Below are positions 24,301 through 36,475 of a stretch of DNA of 64,000 nucleotides, one piece after another (position 1 is the first letter of the stretch; each line of letters begins with the position of its first letter). The notes under the pieces are model-generated. The model made no database searches. It was not told the origin of the DNA and saw only the letters and a list, made by a program, of their open reading frames with translations. Position numbers and translations under genes: made by a program. Origin of the DNA: Mugil cephalus (Eukaryota; Chordata; Actinopteri; Mugiliformes; Mugilidae); the NCBI RefSeq assembly GCF_022458985.1, contig NC_061789.1, forward strand, positions 17,826,357-17,890,356, given 5' to 3'.

Positions 24301-25719
24301 AGAAAGTCTGATATCAGGCATCCTGTGGATTAAGTGAGCACCGTCATCCTGAGGTAGAAAAAAAGATGACATCAGGAGCTAAAACACTCACACAAAAAAA
24401 CCCAAAAAAAAACATGATAACTACATCAGTTCTCCAGTTGCGTTTACCTGATTGCTCGTATTGTGAATGGGCTCAATCCCATAAGAGAAGAAGCCGTCAG
24501 AGAACATGCCACTGAGGAGCAACAGAAAGACAAGGGGAGTGAAGGAACGTGGCGTTTTTGCATACAAAGAATACACAGGTAACAGGCGTTTGACATAAAA
24601 AAAGATTTACTATCGGGCTCACCACAGGCCATGGCAGGTGGAGACAGCTGCCCAGGACTCTGGTAGACCTCTTAACCTTCCCTGGTAGTAACAGTGCTCC
24701 CCTCCCTGTGGGAACAACAAACCACTGTTTCACAGAATAACCACCGCTGATACACTCCAGGCTTCACAGGCATGCTTTTATCCTTCATTAACCGTCGTGA
24801 TGGCTCCGCACGGAGGAAGAACCGCTGCATACGCCACTCTCCTCCCCCTCTCTCCCTGCTGTCGAGCTCCTGGCACAGTTTGTGGCCTACTTGCATCCTA
24901 TGCTGTACTCCTGCTCCGCTGACAATAGTGGAGGTAGACCCTGCTCAAGGATCTCTTCAATAAATTAACACTCATGTTGTCAGCACACTAGGAAATTTTG
25001 ACCATAGAATAACTTTACAGTACGCGGGCTGCAACAGAAGGAACAACAACCTTGACTCACACAACAGCTCACACTCACACAGCTTTAGAAGGTTATAGCT
25101 GTGGAGAAGAGCCACCGGGACGAGTGGAAAAAGAAAAAAAAAAAAAAAGTGAGAAAACACTGGTTCACCTGGATCAAACTGAGCTTGGCGGGCTGCCTCG
25201 ACCTCGAAACAAATGACGCCTTAGTGCTCCGACTGAAAATAAAATGCATTTTGATGCCAAGGATGGGTTTGGTGACACTTGAATGCATCACGTCTGCCAT
25301 GTCCAGCAGCGGTGGCATCGTCACGTGAGCCCTCGATCCAGCTGAGTCTCAATCTGGCCTGACTACAGGTCTCCGTTCCCAACCCTGCAAGCCTTCTCTC
25401 CTTCCCACCACTCTGGGCACAAACTGATGCCCTCCAGATACACACCACCCCCTCCCAAAAAAAAAAAAAAAAAAGATCCCTCAGCTCATCTTACTAATGT
25501 ATTAACTAGAATTTTACCCCTTATCTCCCCTCCTCCTTCGTCTCTTCCTCTCGTGACAGCTCTGCTCTTCCCTCCCTCTCGGCCTTCTTTCATTCTCTCT
25601 GCTGCCAAGAACTTAATGACACTGCGGAGCTAACTGGTTGCTATGGAAACAGGCTTGTGATTGGTCAGGACGTCTAAAGGAGAGTTTGGAACGATTGTGG
25701 GTGGGGACATGTAGTGCTA

Positions 25720-25750
<31 letters not shown>

Positions 25751-28700
25751 AGGTGGGTGGGTGGGTAGGTGCTCAGGGGGCAGTGAGTGGCACATTTGTG
25801 CAGAAAAAAACATTAGCCATTAGCCTCCTGGCTAGCAGAATTCAGTCACATTCCTCTGGTCTGTCCTGACAAGCACACATCATGTTAGATGTCAAGTTGT
25901 CTCCTGACGATTCTCTGGCACTACAGGCATTCACTTCCATCAATAAAACACAACAAGCACTTGAAGAATGAGCTATAAAACAAAAAAAGAAAACTAATAG
26001 TGTGTGTTTTGTCCTTTTAATTAAACAGATACATGTCAAAGGGCCTTAAAACATGCACATGAATCATGCCGCATTATGAGCTCTGGATCAGTTCAGGATT
26101 GCATTTGAGAAGAAAAAACTTCATTCATTAATTCACTGGCAACAGCGGCAGTGTAAAATATATCAAAGTCTCACTTTCCACAGCCAAAGAACGGAATGCT
26201 GCAGCGTCTGTCGCTCTGGTCATCTCCTTAATTTGCTGATTTCTATGCTGCAAATGACAAGTTCACTCACTTAGATCCCTTAACTCATGCCAAAAGTCTT
26301 ACCACAGCCTGCAACGGTACGTCGTCCTGGTTAAAGTGCCGTTCCACATAGTCCGAAGACAGTAGGTGACTGCAGAGAGAGGAGAGAGAATAAATATCTG
26401 TGCATCCGGCATCATTTGTATTCAACCAAATAAAATCATGTTTTAGAACGCTTTGTGTCCCCTAACTGGGCACATTAACAAAATCAGAGAGTCTGTGTAT
26501 GTGCGCCACATTTGTATTCCCCACCTTGTCATGTAACATAATAGAGGCGGTAAGTGCATTTGCTTAAGTGTGGGGAAATGCTAATGAGAACAGCTGCAGT
26601 AAATTAAGAGCACCAGTGATACAAGCGTGGACCAAAAAAAAAAAAAAGGAAACAGATTTTGGAGGGTAATACTAACTGGTTTAGTTCCAGGTCTAGAGTG
26701 AATGTGCGTCCAAAGGCTTCCACTTGGAAACAGCTCTGGGCCAAGTGGATGGGCTGGCAAATAAAACAGTTAAGAGAGACAGATTGGACAGGTGATAAAT
26801 TAAAGGATAAAAGAACAATTGTAGTTGAGCGTGTCACTCGGTAAAAGCCGCAGAGCAGTTTTGAAAAAGTCTCATGAATAATTCAGCAGAATCAATACCA
26901 TGTTGGCCCTAAAAGCATCTCAGCAGCTGAAATATTATGATTGATAAAGTCCGTATTGATCAATGCTGGCTGCCAGCGCCCAGAGAGGCGAGACCGCGGA
27001 GAGCTACGGCTGTTTAAAGAGCTAAGCTGGAGTTTTGCGATAGGGATGGATAGCAGCGAGGGGTGCGACAGCAGGAAGAGAGGAGGAGGTGGAGAAAACT
27101 TTACTGGTATCGTCCATATTCGGACCCACTGTGCCAATGTCCCTAATGGACAGATGCCAGAGCTGAGGAGGTGAGGAGACAGCAGGGCCAGGAGGGAGAG
27201 CGAGAGATTTACTGCAGACTAAACAGTGTGTGTCTCTTCAGCAGCTTTGACTGTGCCAACGTGGCTTTGATCTCAGTCTGGAGGAACCAGGTTGCAGTGA
27301 ATCACCGGGCTTTTACGATAAAATGCATCACTATCCGTGCTCCAGTGAGCACAGACAACAGATTTCTTACTACTGTCTTGGAGAGGCTGGAGCGCGGCGC
27401 TCACGGACGCTCTGTCTCCGTCACTGTACAGTAACGCCGTCCCAGAGTCTTCTAGCAGCGTTTGACAAAACTGCTCAAACACGAGGTCGGCTCATCACGA
27501 CGACGGAGTTTCCACAGTTGAAGGCTGAATCATTTTTTGCACCCAGCACAGGACTTCTCATCGTCGCCGGTTGCGAAGCTGAGGCTGAAAATTTCTTCGA
27601 GCAATGTTCTTTTATTAGCTGCTCTCCGACAGCTCCAGATCTCTCCCATCAGTAGTCATATCTACCAGTTCATTAGGTACACTAGTGGAAATCAATACAT
27701 TCTAATATAACAGCCCTGCACTAAATCTTCTCTTCAAGAGGGTCGTGGTATTTAACATTTGTTTCAAATAACGGAGAGATCTGTTGATTCAACCATGATT
27801 GATTTGGTTTTGGAGGCTGTGGTTTGTAGTACTACTGAATCGTATTGTGTTGTGTTGACACGTTTTTCTATTATTTTGTCAACCCCAATATTAGTCAGAG
27901 GACTAGTTCAAATTCAGTTCAGTCACAAAGGGGATTTAGTGCAAGGCCGTTGCATTAGAGTGCATACATTTACTTATTGTGTAGGTAAGTAAGTTTACAT
28001 GTTCTCACAAATATAGCGATGACAAAAGTGAAGGTGATTTTTTATATTATAATTATATGGAAAGTGTCACGTTTCTACATGAACTTATCTCAATAACTCA
28101 CATACATCTCTCTGACTTTTGCAACTGAGACCATTTCCTGCTGAACTTGGCCCACTATCATCCCTATCAGGTAAAGTAATGCAATAATAATAATAATATT
28201 ATCCTGGAAAAGTACATCAGCCACAACATTCAAACCACTGACAGAAGTAACAGTGACCACCTTTACAAAGCATGTTAGAAACTTTTGGACCTGGCATTCA
28301 TGTGGATGTTACTTAGGTATGTACAACCCATCTAGACCAGACCAGACATCCCCACCCCACAGCAATGACACTCATTGATGGCAGCAGACGTCCTCACACA
28401 CAACACACAAAAAAAAACAACATGAAAAACAGCACAAGGTGTTGACCGGACCTCCAAATTCACTGGATCCCAAACTGATCAAGTATCTGTGGGATGATCC
28501 ACAGGGGCCATGCCCCTCAACCCGTAGGACAAAAAGGCTCCCCACCAATCTAACAACATCCTGGGACACCTCAGGGCACCCTTAGAAGACCCATGTCCAT
28601 TCTCTGAGAAGTTTTGGAGGTACAAGGGAGACCTACACAACATTAGGAAGGTGGTCATGTTATGACTGATCTGTATAGATGCACCTTTGCTTCTGTGATG

Positions 28701-30933
28701 CAGTCTCAGTTAAAAAAAACAAAACAAAAACAAACATGATTAAGATTCATGTTATAATTTACACATCAGTACCAAGAGAAGGTGAAATGACCACGACAGG
28801 TAAAAGTAAATCAGCAAATCAGTTCTCTGAAATGCTGCTTCATCTATTTGGAACACAGCATGATGTGACAAAATAGAAAGTTCAGCTCATCCCCCGCTGC
28901 TTCTAAATTTATCTGGTCCCTCACTCCAAGCATCTTACCAGTTGAGAAAAAAATAAATAAATAAAAGCATGCCCAGACAGTGAGGCAGCTGAAGCAGGGA
29001 CTTGTGAAGCCTACTGAAATCAGTGTCATAAATGGTATTACTTTTTCATTGATAGATGAAAAACCTAATTATTCTTGTTTTGTTATCACAACTACGATCA
29101 GAGCCTAATGCGCCTATGGCATTAACTACATCACATCTGAGAGCGAGAAAATGAGAGGGGAGCGTTCAAGCCTCTTGGTCCAGGCAGCACTTCTTACACC
29201 GGCCTGTTTCATAATTAATGGGGACGTACTTCAACACACTACTGAATAATGAAGAAGCCGGGGACTCAGCACAGCAAGCGGATGATCGGACGTGACGACT
29301 GAATAGCCAACGACGGCCTGAGCTTCGTCGCGTGGAAATTATGGCGGCCACAAGGAAGCATTGCGCACGTCTGAGGAGCTCCTCGACTGACGGCCCGCAC
29401 CGGCGCACAAAGCAGCTTGGCTGGTGTTGGTTTCAAAACTTGTTGCCAGATGCTGAGGCTTGACACTCCTTCACCGTGGAGTGATTTCCAGTGACTAACT
29501 GGGTCAAAATCACAAGGAGTTGAGGCTGCTGCAAGACACCACCCTGCGCCGTCGTCCCTGGGCAGCAGGAGCCGCACGAGCAGCAGCAGAGAGCTGAACG
29601 CTGCTCTGTTTTACAGGCACGGGCAAAATGAGGTTTCCATCCACGGAATGACACTGACTCTGTCACACCCATATACGTCCACACAGGCTTGGTGCAAAGG
29701 ATGCATCCACAGCACAACACTTAAAACTGTCAAAGCTTCCTATGATTTATAAATTTGCACATTCAGCCTTCATATTATTTTGGTCCAGACAACTGTTCTA
29801 GGTGTAATAAGTTTCTGATTTAAAAAAAAAAAGAGATATTATCCATCTGGGAAACACTGATTTTAAAAAGCACAGAGTGACATTTATCTCATTCTGTGGG
29901 AAGATTCATTAATCAGAGCAACAGATTGAAAATGCTGGGTACAGATACAGTGTGGGGCTAAACAGAAAAACGGGAGGACATTGTGTGACAACGAGAATGT
30001 GTCCACGACTCACCAAGGCGTCCCCGGTGCTGTTCTTCACCCTGGTATCCAAGAAGTCATGAGCCATTTCCTCCTCTGACTCGATTTGCTGCACCAGCCT
30101 CTTTGGATAAGTGACCTCGATGTCCCCACTATCCGGCCGCCCCCTCGAGATAAACCAGCCCCACATGCCTCCATCCTGCACCGGGCTCCTGTCCACACCT
30201 GTGGGTAGCAGGGACACAACAGGGGAAACTTACGGCCACAGCCAGTGATCCCATTGACATTAGACCTGGAAGTCTTTTATTATTATTAAGCGGAGCAAAT
30301 GGCAATATATTTTACACACTGTGGGCATACATATAGAATGTTGTCTGTGAGCTGATGGTCTGGTGACCCAGTTTAACACACAGACCAGTAAATGATACTT
30401 AATCGGTTACTATTATAAGAAGATGACTGGATATGTTCTTTTTATAAAAAAATGACTACATATTTGTCACTGCTTGCAGGCTGTATAATAAGGCTGTATA
30501 TATTGACACCATTAAAGACATAAACATATGGCCTACATACATGAATTAATCATTAGTCTTGATGCAAATAAAGTGCCCCCTGATTAAGAAGGCGTTTAGA
30601 TGTTGACTGTACTGAACACTGTTTGAAATGGGTACGTTTGATACAGGCAGATGAGCTGCGGTGGAAATGTGTTGATGCAGCAAATCTGCCGGGTTGTGCT
30701 GTCAGGCCAGTGGGCTGCTTGGCACCGAGATCCAGCTACAATAAAATCACAGCCTGCACCCAGGTCCGAAAAGTGCTGGTCAAGGAGAAAAAAAATGTGG
30801 ATGCAAAGGAAAACGTAAAGGGTGTTCCCGCTCTTGATCCAAACCCCCCTCTCTCTCGCTCCTCTCCCTTACCTGAGACTGCAAGCCTCTCGCCCACTGC
30901 AGCAAAGACCATGAAGCACCACACCGCCAGCAT
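15311..30933 (-). CDS. adam11: ADAM11, catalytically inactive disintegrin-metalloprotease family receptor
   Basis: Neuronal membrane protein; in mammals a non-protease ADAM linked to LGI ligands and Kv1 channels. Twenty-five exons (minus order): 30873-30933, 30014-30198, 26677-26753, 26303-26369, 24623-24705, 24448-24511, 24288-24348, 23921-24093, 22434-22505, 22110-22276, 21941-22025, 21342-21432, 20794-20845, 20246-20345, 19989-20060, 19771-19863, 19512-19592, 19382-19432, 19233-19296, 19047-19152, 18622-18741, 18342-18510, 17474-17585, 16569-16659, 15311-15328; 771 residues plus two bases (human 769). Order: signal peptide [20 protein letters not shown], pro-domain ([12 protein letters not shown]), furin site RRSKR, metalloprotease domain ([20 protein letters not shown]), disintegrin ([19 protein letters not shown]), cysteine-rich, EGF-like ([12 protein letters not shown]), TM helix ([14 protein letters not shown]), then GWGFKNIRRGR. 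The zinc motif HExxHxxGxxH is replaced by [11 protein letters not shown]. Phases agree throughout. The exon ending at 17474 uses a weak GTCCAT donor. The last exon is unresolved. Confidence 0.95.
17692..18268. mobile_element. hAT-like non-autonomous DNA element
   Basis: A 577-bp unit sits in an adam11 intron between 8-bp near-duplications ATCTATTA (17684-17691) and ATCTAATA (18269-18276), as hAT elements make. The ends are imperfect inverted repeats: CATAGGTCTTCAAAA on the left and, read backwards on the right, CAGGGGTCTACAACG. Inside, an ATG at 18064 begins MDRFV, resembling the start of hAT-derived zinc-finger transposases, but the frame closes quickly. No transposase core is left. Confidence 0.75.
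22870..23374 (+). mobile_element. Tc1/mariner transposon remnant, 3' half
   Basis: It lies in an adam11 intron. Broken frames recall the C-terminal part of a Tc1-type transposase: LQQDNDP, a segment corresponding to SPDLNPIE with changes, [14 protein letters not shown], and GYFDES near 23188-23206. The right end reads AAACTTTGGACCGGTTGAGTA, minus one base typical of Tc1 termini. Stops and frameshifts make it non-coding; the 5' half is absent. Confidence 0.75.
25719..25770. repeat. Tetranucleotide repeat (CTGG)n then (GGGT)n
   Basis: About seven CTGG units are followed by degenerate GGGT units, in an adam11 intron. It is a simple repeat and carries no other signal that I can see. Confidence 0.9.
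28208..28680 (-). repeat. Unclassified interspersed repeat, copy 3 (TIR-bearing)
   Basis: The most complete of three copies, in adam11 intron 2. The left end ATCAGCCACAACATTCAAAC and the right end, read backwards, GATCAGTCATAACATGACC are imperfect inverted repeats of about 22 bp, which suggests a DNA transposon. The middle carries the reverse complement of strings in copies 1 and 2, including AAACTGATCAAGTATCTGTG. No coding frame is preserved. I cannot assign a superfamily from memory. Confidence 0.7.
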
Positions 30934-33300
30934 GATCTTCACATATTCCCCCGGATTACAGCATCGAGAGCCGCCGCCGCAGAGTGTCGCGAACCCGGCA
31001 GATGGAGAAGAGGAAAAAGACCAGAAAAGAAACCGCAGAAATGATGGCGAAGATCCAGAGTCAGTCTGCTAAACATCTGATGATGCGCGTCCAGTCATCT
31101 CTTCCCCCTCTCATTTATCTATCTATCTTTCTCTCTCGCCCTCTCAGCTCCGGCCAGCGCTGCTACGGAGAATTTGGATTTGCATATCACAATCATGAAA
31201 AATGAATCACGGGCCTGTGCAGGAGGTGATCGATACAGGCCTACAGATTGATCATTGAGGAAATAGTGAGGAACGGGAGAGCGCGCGCCGCGGATGCATA
31301 GCTCCGCAAGGCTGCGCGGGTGCGTATGGGTGTATGGATGAGGTTGTATGTGTGCGTGTGCATGCGCTATGCGGAAACGGAGGGATGGGAAAGCAAAGAG
31401 AAGTGCGTTGGGTTTGCGGTGAGGGGGGACACGTGGGACCGTGGTACCCTCCCTCATCCCGATCAGCCTCCTCCTCCCGTTGCCATGCAGCTCTGCGCAG
31501 GGAGAGGATGCGACAGCCCGGCGGCTGAAGTGCACGGCCGAAGAAAGGCCATGAATGCGGTCAGGGACGAACGGTTCATTCATTTTCTGAGAGGTGTGAA
31601 TGGATGAGAATGGCGGAATGCGGTGACATTCAGAAAACGGGTCTGCAGAGATGAAGGTGTGTCCCGGTACAAATCCACCGTGACAAATACAGCACAGACC
31701 CTATTTGTTGGTTTCTGTGGTAACCAAGTCAAACTGATATTTCTGTCATTCTCATGTAGCTATAAACAATTCAGTTTACTGTTACACTTGTCTGTGAAAT
31801 AATAATAATAATAATAATAATAAGAATAAGAATAAGAAGAAGAAGAAGAAGAAGAAGAAGAGCAATTTGAGTTTAAAATGAGCATCGTGGCTGATATCCA
31901 AACATTTACCTGAACTCCAGTACTGGTATATTACTGTTGTAATGAGTGGAAGATATTGTATCTGTCACATGGCCACTGGACCAGAATATAATCATTTGGG
32001 AACCTTAGCTGGAGATCAATCGAACGCTGAAACTGGAGACCTGCAGTGATCCATGTGATGCAGCCTCAGCCCTCTGACCCGCAGGGTTCGGCTTCCTCGG
32101 TTCAGTTAAAGTCTCCTAGCAGCCATCCTGGAACACATCCCACTAATGGAGGCACATTGTGCACTGACAGTCCCCTTTGAATATTTCATTTACCCCCCTT
32201 TGAGACTTACAGGGAAGGAGAGATTGCGGAAAGGGATGGAGGGGTGAACGTCAGGGGGAGTGCAGCAGCATCAAGGGCCAAATATGCACCTCCTCCAAGG
32301 CTGCTGGGATGTTGCAGTTCTAAAGGCAGGCATGAGTTCAAACAGACGTTTCTGCCGTTGTCTGAACTAAAACATCCTCAGCATCTTCAGCGTGCCACTG
32401 ATCACACAGCGCGGACGCAAATAATCAGGGATTCGGCAGTGGTTCTGCTCGCCGATAAAAAGAAAGAAAGAAAGAAAGAAAAGCAGTCTTCAGATATGCG
32501 CTTCACTTGGTAATAAAAGTTTAATTTCTCAAGTAATACGTTTGAAGATTTCCGAGTGATACTCACGGCAGAACTTGAAAAAAGAAGGCTGCTCCCTTCG
32601 ATTACCGAGATCTGAGGTCTGTGCCATCTTTGCCTGCGGGTTCTTCGGAAGCGAAACTTGGGAAACCCACGAAGAAAAGTCTCCACCAAGGAATCCCACA
32701 TTTAAATTCAACGGGGAAGGTGTAGCCGGTCACATTTGCTGTAGAGTGTGGGGAAAGACACAAATTAGTGGTAATCCTTTCGATTTGTCAAAAAATTTCA
32801 CAGATTTAATTCAAGTTTACACACAGAGAAGTAACCGAATCTTGTGCTATAGAGACACGCTGCCCTCTAGCGTGCACAGGGTAGAATTACATAGATTTAA
32901 CGTCTAAGGCAGGAGAAAGAATATGGGTTTATATGTATTATTGGTTTCTAGGTAAATGTCTATTGCTTCTTATATTGCTGCTACCTTAACTTAATTTTTA
33001 AGTATTGTTTTTCTCTTTCCTCTAGCATTGCACCGTTACGCACAAGCTGTCTGTTTTGATAGATGATTCATGCGCTGATTTGTGCGCTTGGCTACAGCTG
33101 GGCTCTGCAGGGCAGTTAAGGAAATTACTTTCAGCTTTGCTTTTTGAGTTTAGCGAAGTCTGACTCACCGCCTGTGACCCGACGCTTCCAATGAACAATT
33201 AAGCGCTTTCAGGAGGCTATAAGAAGGGCTGACAAAAGCGGCGCCCTTCCCATTACATGTTTGCTTTGGAGAAGCGTTCCGGACAGCTGTTGGAGGAAAA
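30934..33300. other. Divergent intergenic region adam11 to zinc-finger gene
   Basis: This holds the adam11 promoter and 5' UTR, probably within the CpG-richer stretch around 30950-31560 (GCGCGCGCCGCGG near 31281), and the promoter of the zinc-finger gene. A CTATAAGAAG motif near 33218 lies about 80 bases before that gene's ATG and could be a TATA-like element. A trinucleotide microsatellite sits at 31797-31862 and (AAAG)n near 32460-32481. No coding exon was recognised. Confidence 0.5.
31797..31862. repeat. Microsatellite (AAT)n then (AAG)n
   Basis: AAT units change to AAG through a short mixed AATAAG section. It lies between the two divergent genes adam11 and the TFIIIA/p43-type gene. Confidence 0.95.
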
Positions 33301-35472
33301 ATGAATAGTGTGCACGGTGGGAAACCTGTGCGGCCGCTGTTAAAATGCACCCACGCTGAGTGTGGAGCAACTTTCAACAGGCAGAGGAAGCTGAAAGAGC
33401 ATGAGACTGTGCACACCGGGGCGGTAAAGCAAAGATTTGCATCCACAAATGTACAGACTAAAACAAAAAGGCCTATTTATATCACTGTAATTTGAGTCAA
33501 AATGTCCACAGCGTCCATGTTTGTGCACAATTGCTGGATGTGGCAGTCGTTTCTCGAGAACATCCCACCTGAAGCGCCACATGCTCCAGCACAGAGGAGT
33601 CAAGCAGTTCAAGTAGGTAACATGATGTCGCATCTCCGTCGTCGCCCTCATCAGCCTTGCACTCATTCTGCCTTCTTTCTTCTGCAGATGCAAGTTTGCC
33701 AACTGCGCAAAGGCTTTCTTCGACACAGGGAAACTGAAGAGACATGTGCGCTACGTTCATGGAGACAAAAATAAGTATTTTAAGGTTTGTCGAATATGAA
33801 TGCATTCACCAGATGGCGCCAAAATGGCGTATTTTAACCACCAGCGCCCCTTGCTCTTCAAGTCACCTGCATTTCAAGCTTTATTTTAACCACTTGAATG
33901 TGTTCCCTCAACAGTGTAACCAGCCTAAATGCTCCTCGACTTTCAAAAAGCGCAGGCTGTTTAAGCTGCACTTGAAGGAGCATGAAGTGCCTGTTAAGAT
34001 CAAGTATGTCGATCTTGTTTTGCCTCAGAAAACCTGATGCTTGACTATAAAATATTTTAGCTTTGTCTCAAATTGATGCCTAAGATTTGGTGTAGGCAAA
34101 CTAGGGATGCGGCCTTGGTGATTTGATCATTTTATTTATTTTTACCTCTGCCTGTCCCTGGTGGGGCACTTAGGTGTTCCAAGGATGGATGTTCTGCCAC
34201 GTTCGACTCCCACATCACCCGCAAAGCCCATGAGAAAAAACACACAGGTGGGTGTCCTTAAAACTTTATAGAAGTCCTTTCATCTTGCATCCCTTTGAAA
34301 TTTTCCTAATTGAAGGGAAGTTTTGACTGCATTTGCAGGTAACCCTTTATTGTGGATGCTCCTTTTAATGCTTCTTTAAAGCAGTTCCCGATCCACTGTT
34401 CTTTGGTTCCTAAAGGTTACCGCTGCCCTCTTCCTAACTGCCAGGGACATGAATACACCTGGGGGAAACTTCAGAAGCACAAGGCCAAACATCCAGGTGA
34501 ACATGTTGCCGTCATGGTACAAAACTGTTGAAACACCGCCCAGATGTTTCAGGATGTTTATTTTCTAACTTGGTGCTTGGTGTCAAAGGACGGCTGGTTA
34601 ATAATTCCACCTTTTTACAACGGCATTTTAGCTACCTTTACATGCCAAATGTGCAAGAAGGTGTTTAAGAAAGTGGACGCTCTGCGGAGGCACAAACGGA
34701 TCCATGCGTCCCATAAGCCTGTGCTGGTCTGTCCCAGGGAAGACTGCCAAGCCTACTTCTCTACAACCTTCAACCTGCAGCATCACATTCGCAAAGAGCA
34801 CCTGCAGCTTCTCAAATACAAATGCTCCTTCCCTGACTGTCCACGCATGTTCGCTATGCGGGTGAGTATAAATGACTCCTTGAAAGTGGTCGTGCAGATC
34901 AAGCAAAATCCAAAGTTAAAATGCACTCATCATTGGCTATTTAGGACATGAGTAGATCATCTTCAGTTTAACTTGCGTGTTAACTGATGGTTTTATTCCA
35001 CAGGAGAGTATGACCAGACATCTGCTTCGCCATGACCCATGCGCCACCACTCTGAAAGTAAGCCCTCACATCAGTTAGACAGAGTAGCCAGGTGTTGTTG
35101 ATCTCAGCAAACCTGTTGAAAGCCACCACTTTGGCTTTCCGAACCAGTGACAGAAAACTGCTGTTTCAGTCATTTAATGTGCCAATGTGTTTTTCCCCTT
35201 CATCCCGACAGAAACGTCGGCGCCCTAAGAAGTCCTGGCAGAGGCGTTTGAATGGACATCATCTGCCCCTCGTGGAGGAAAACCTGGGTCGCCTCTTTGC
35301 CCTGCGCATGAGAATCTCCAGACGTGCCAAAGTAGAAACCAACCTCTCAGGGCTCTTCAGTGAACGCAAGATCCCTCACTATGTTGACCCCGAAGTCAAC
35401 CTCCGCAACCTGTTTAACATCAAACCCCCTCGGGCTTTGGAGAAGCCGGCGGTTGCACCTGTTGAAGGTTGA
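33301..35472 (+). CDS. Nine C2H2-finger 5S rRNA-binding protein, TFIIIA/p43 type
   Basis: Probably binds 5S rRNA, the 5S gene, or both; TFIIIA drives RNA polymerase III transcription of 5S genes, while the amphibian p43 relative stores 5S rRNA in oocytes. Nine exons: 33301-33423, 33512-33612, 33688-33784, 33915-34003, 34174-34247, 34416-34496, 34632-34861, 35004-35057, 35212-35472; 369 residues, phases consistent, start at the first ATG. Nine fingers follow in order, beginning CTHAECGATF, CTIAGCGSRF, CKFANCAKAF, CNQPKCSSTF, CSKDGCSATF, CPLPNCQGHEY, CQMCKKVF, CPREDCQAYF and CSFPDCPRMF. The short finger 7 (two residues between cysteines) and the TW in finger 6 (YTWGKL) match TFIIIA, where TWT contacts 5S RNA. 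Classical TGEKP linkers are lost. The basic KKRRRPKKSWQRRL segment leads to a tail with three NLxxLF repeats. TFIIIA paralogue (gtf3ab-like) or p43 cannot be separated by eye. Confidence 0.88.
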
Positions 35473-36290
35473 ATGAAATTGCATCAGATCAAGCTGTGAT
35501 TTGAGTGTGACGCCTTGGACTGTTTTATTTAACGTTAAAGAAATATGAAATTGGGTCGTTTTTTTTTTGGTTTTAATGTAGCCGACATACATTGATGTAT
35601 TTAAATTTCAAATTAATTATTTGAATGTGACTTGACAGAATATGTCAAGCTTGAGGAACTCAAAGTAACTGCTCTGAAAAAGTCTTAACTGAAATGCTTA
35701 TGTTGTGTAAAAGGTGTAAAAGACTTTGTTGACCCAATAAAATGAGTTGTATTTTGAATTAATTGTGGTTTAATTTAAATGCTGTGTATAGGTGCACTGC
35801 TGGAGGTCTGCCCCATCAGTAGCAGCTGCTGGAGGATCATCTCCATCAGAAAGATTTGTCCAGTGTTTAATTTCAATGTAAAAAAAAAAGCACCTCATTG
35901 TAGGCACACTAAAACAGCTGCTGTCCTCCTGCATCTTTTTGTGCTTGCTTTGGCACATTGGTTGACATTTGCTGAACATGTTGGGGCTCATTAAATATGA
36001 ACAAAGCGTTGCACATGAGTAAGAGCTGAGTCACAGAGCGTGTCACTTTGGAGGTGGATGAGACTCAGCTGTGCGATCTGTACAACTGAGGGTTAGAAGA
36101 TAAGAATCCTTTATCCCACAGTGGAGCCTCTAATGTTTGCATGAAAAGTCAATGTCTGTAAGGACTACATCTAACAATGGATTTAGAGTTTCTACTGAGA
36201 GGACACATGACATGTACACAACGGAGTGTACAACGGAGCTAGAACAGCTTCTACACAAATGGATGGCAGACAGGAGCAAATGCTAGCTTA

Positions 36291-36475
36291 GTTCACCAGC
36301 CACTTTATTGGGTACACCTTGTTATTTTCTTCCACACAACTGCCACTTACTGGATATTTTCTCTTTTTTGGACCATTCTCTGTAAACCCTAGAAATGATT
36401 GTATGTGAAACCCCCTGTTTCTCAAGTCCAGGGTGAGATTCTCAAAATGTCTCACTGTCCAAACTTGAAAGATAT
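36291..36475 (-). mobile_element. Tc1-like transposon fragment, internally deleted
   Basis: TTCACCAGCCACTTTATTGG followed by GTACACCTTG is a terminus of a common fish Tc1-like family. It is joined directly to sequence which, reversed, reads GGGTTTACAGAGAATGGTCC and AATATCCAGTAAGTGGCAGT, from the 5' third of the same transposase region. The middle of the element is therefore missing. Confidence 0.65.

Noticed and set aside
27664-27690. TTCATTAGGTACACTAG, resembling a Tc1-like terminus
   Set aside because: Too short, and no transposase-like sequence follows.
30934-30942. Upstream GTG start for adam11
   Set aside because: The ATG at 30933 begins a clean hydrophobic signal sequence.
31119-31607. 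Open frames on both strands upstream of adam11
   Set aside because: They lie in the CpG-rich adam11 promoter/5' region; both strands are open because of low TA content, with no family match.
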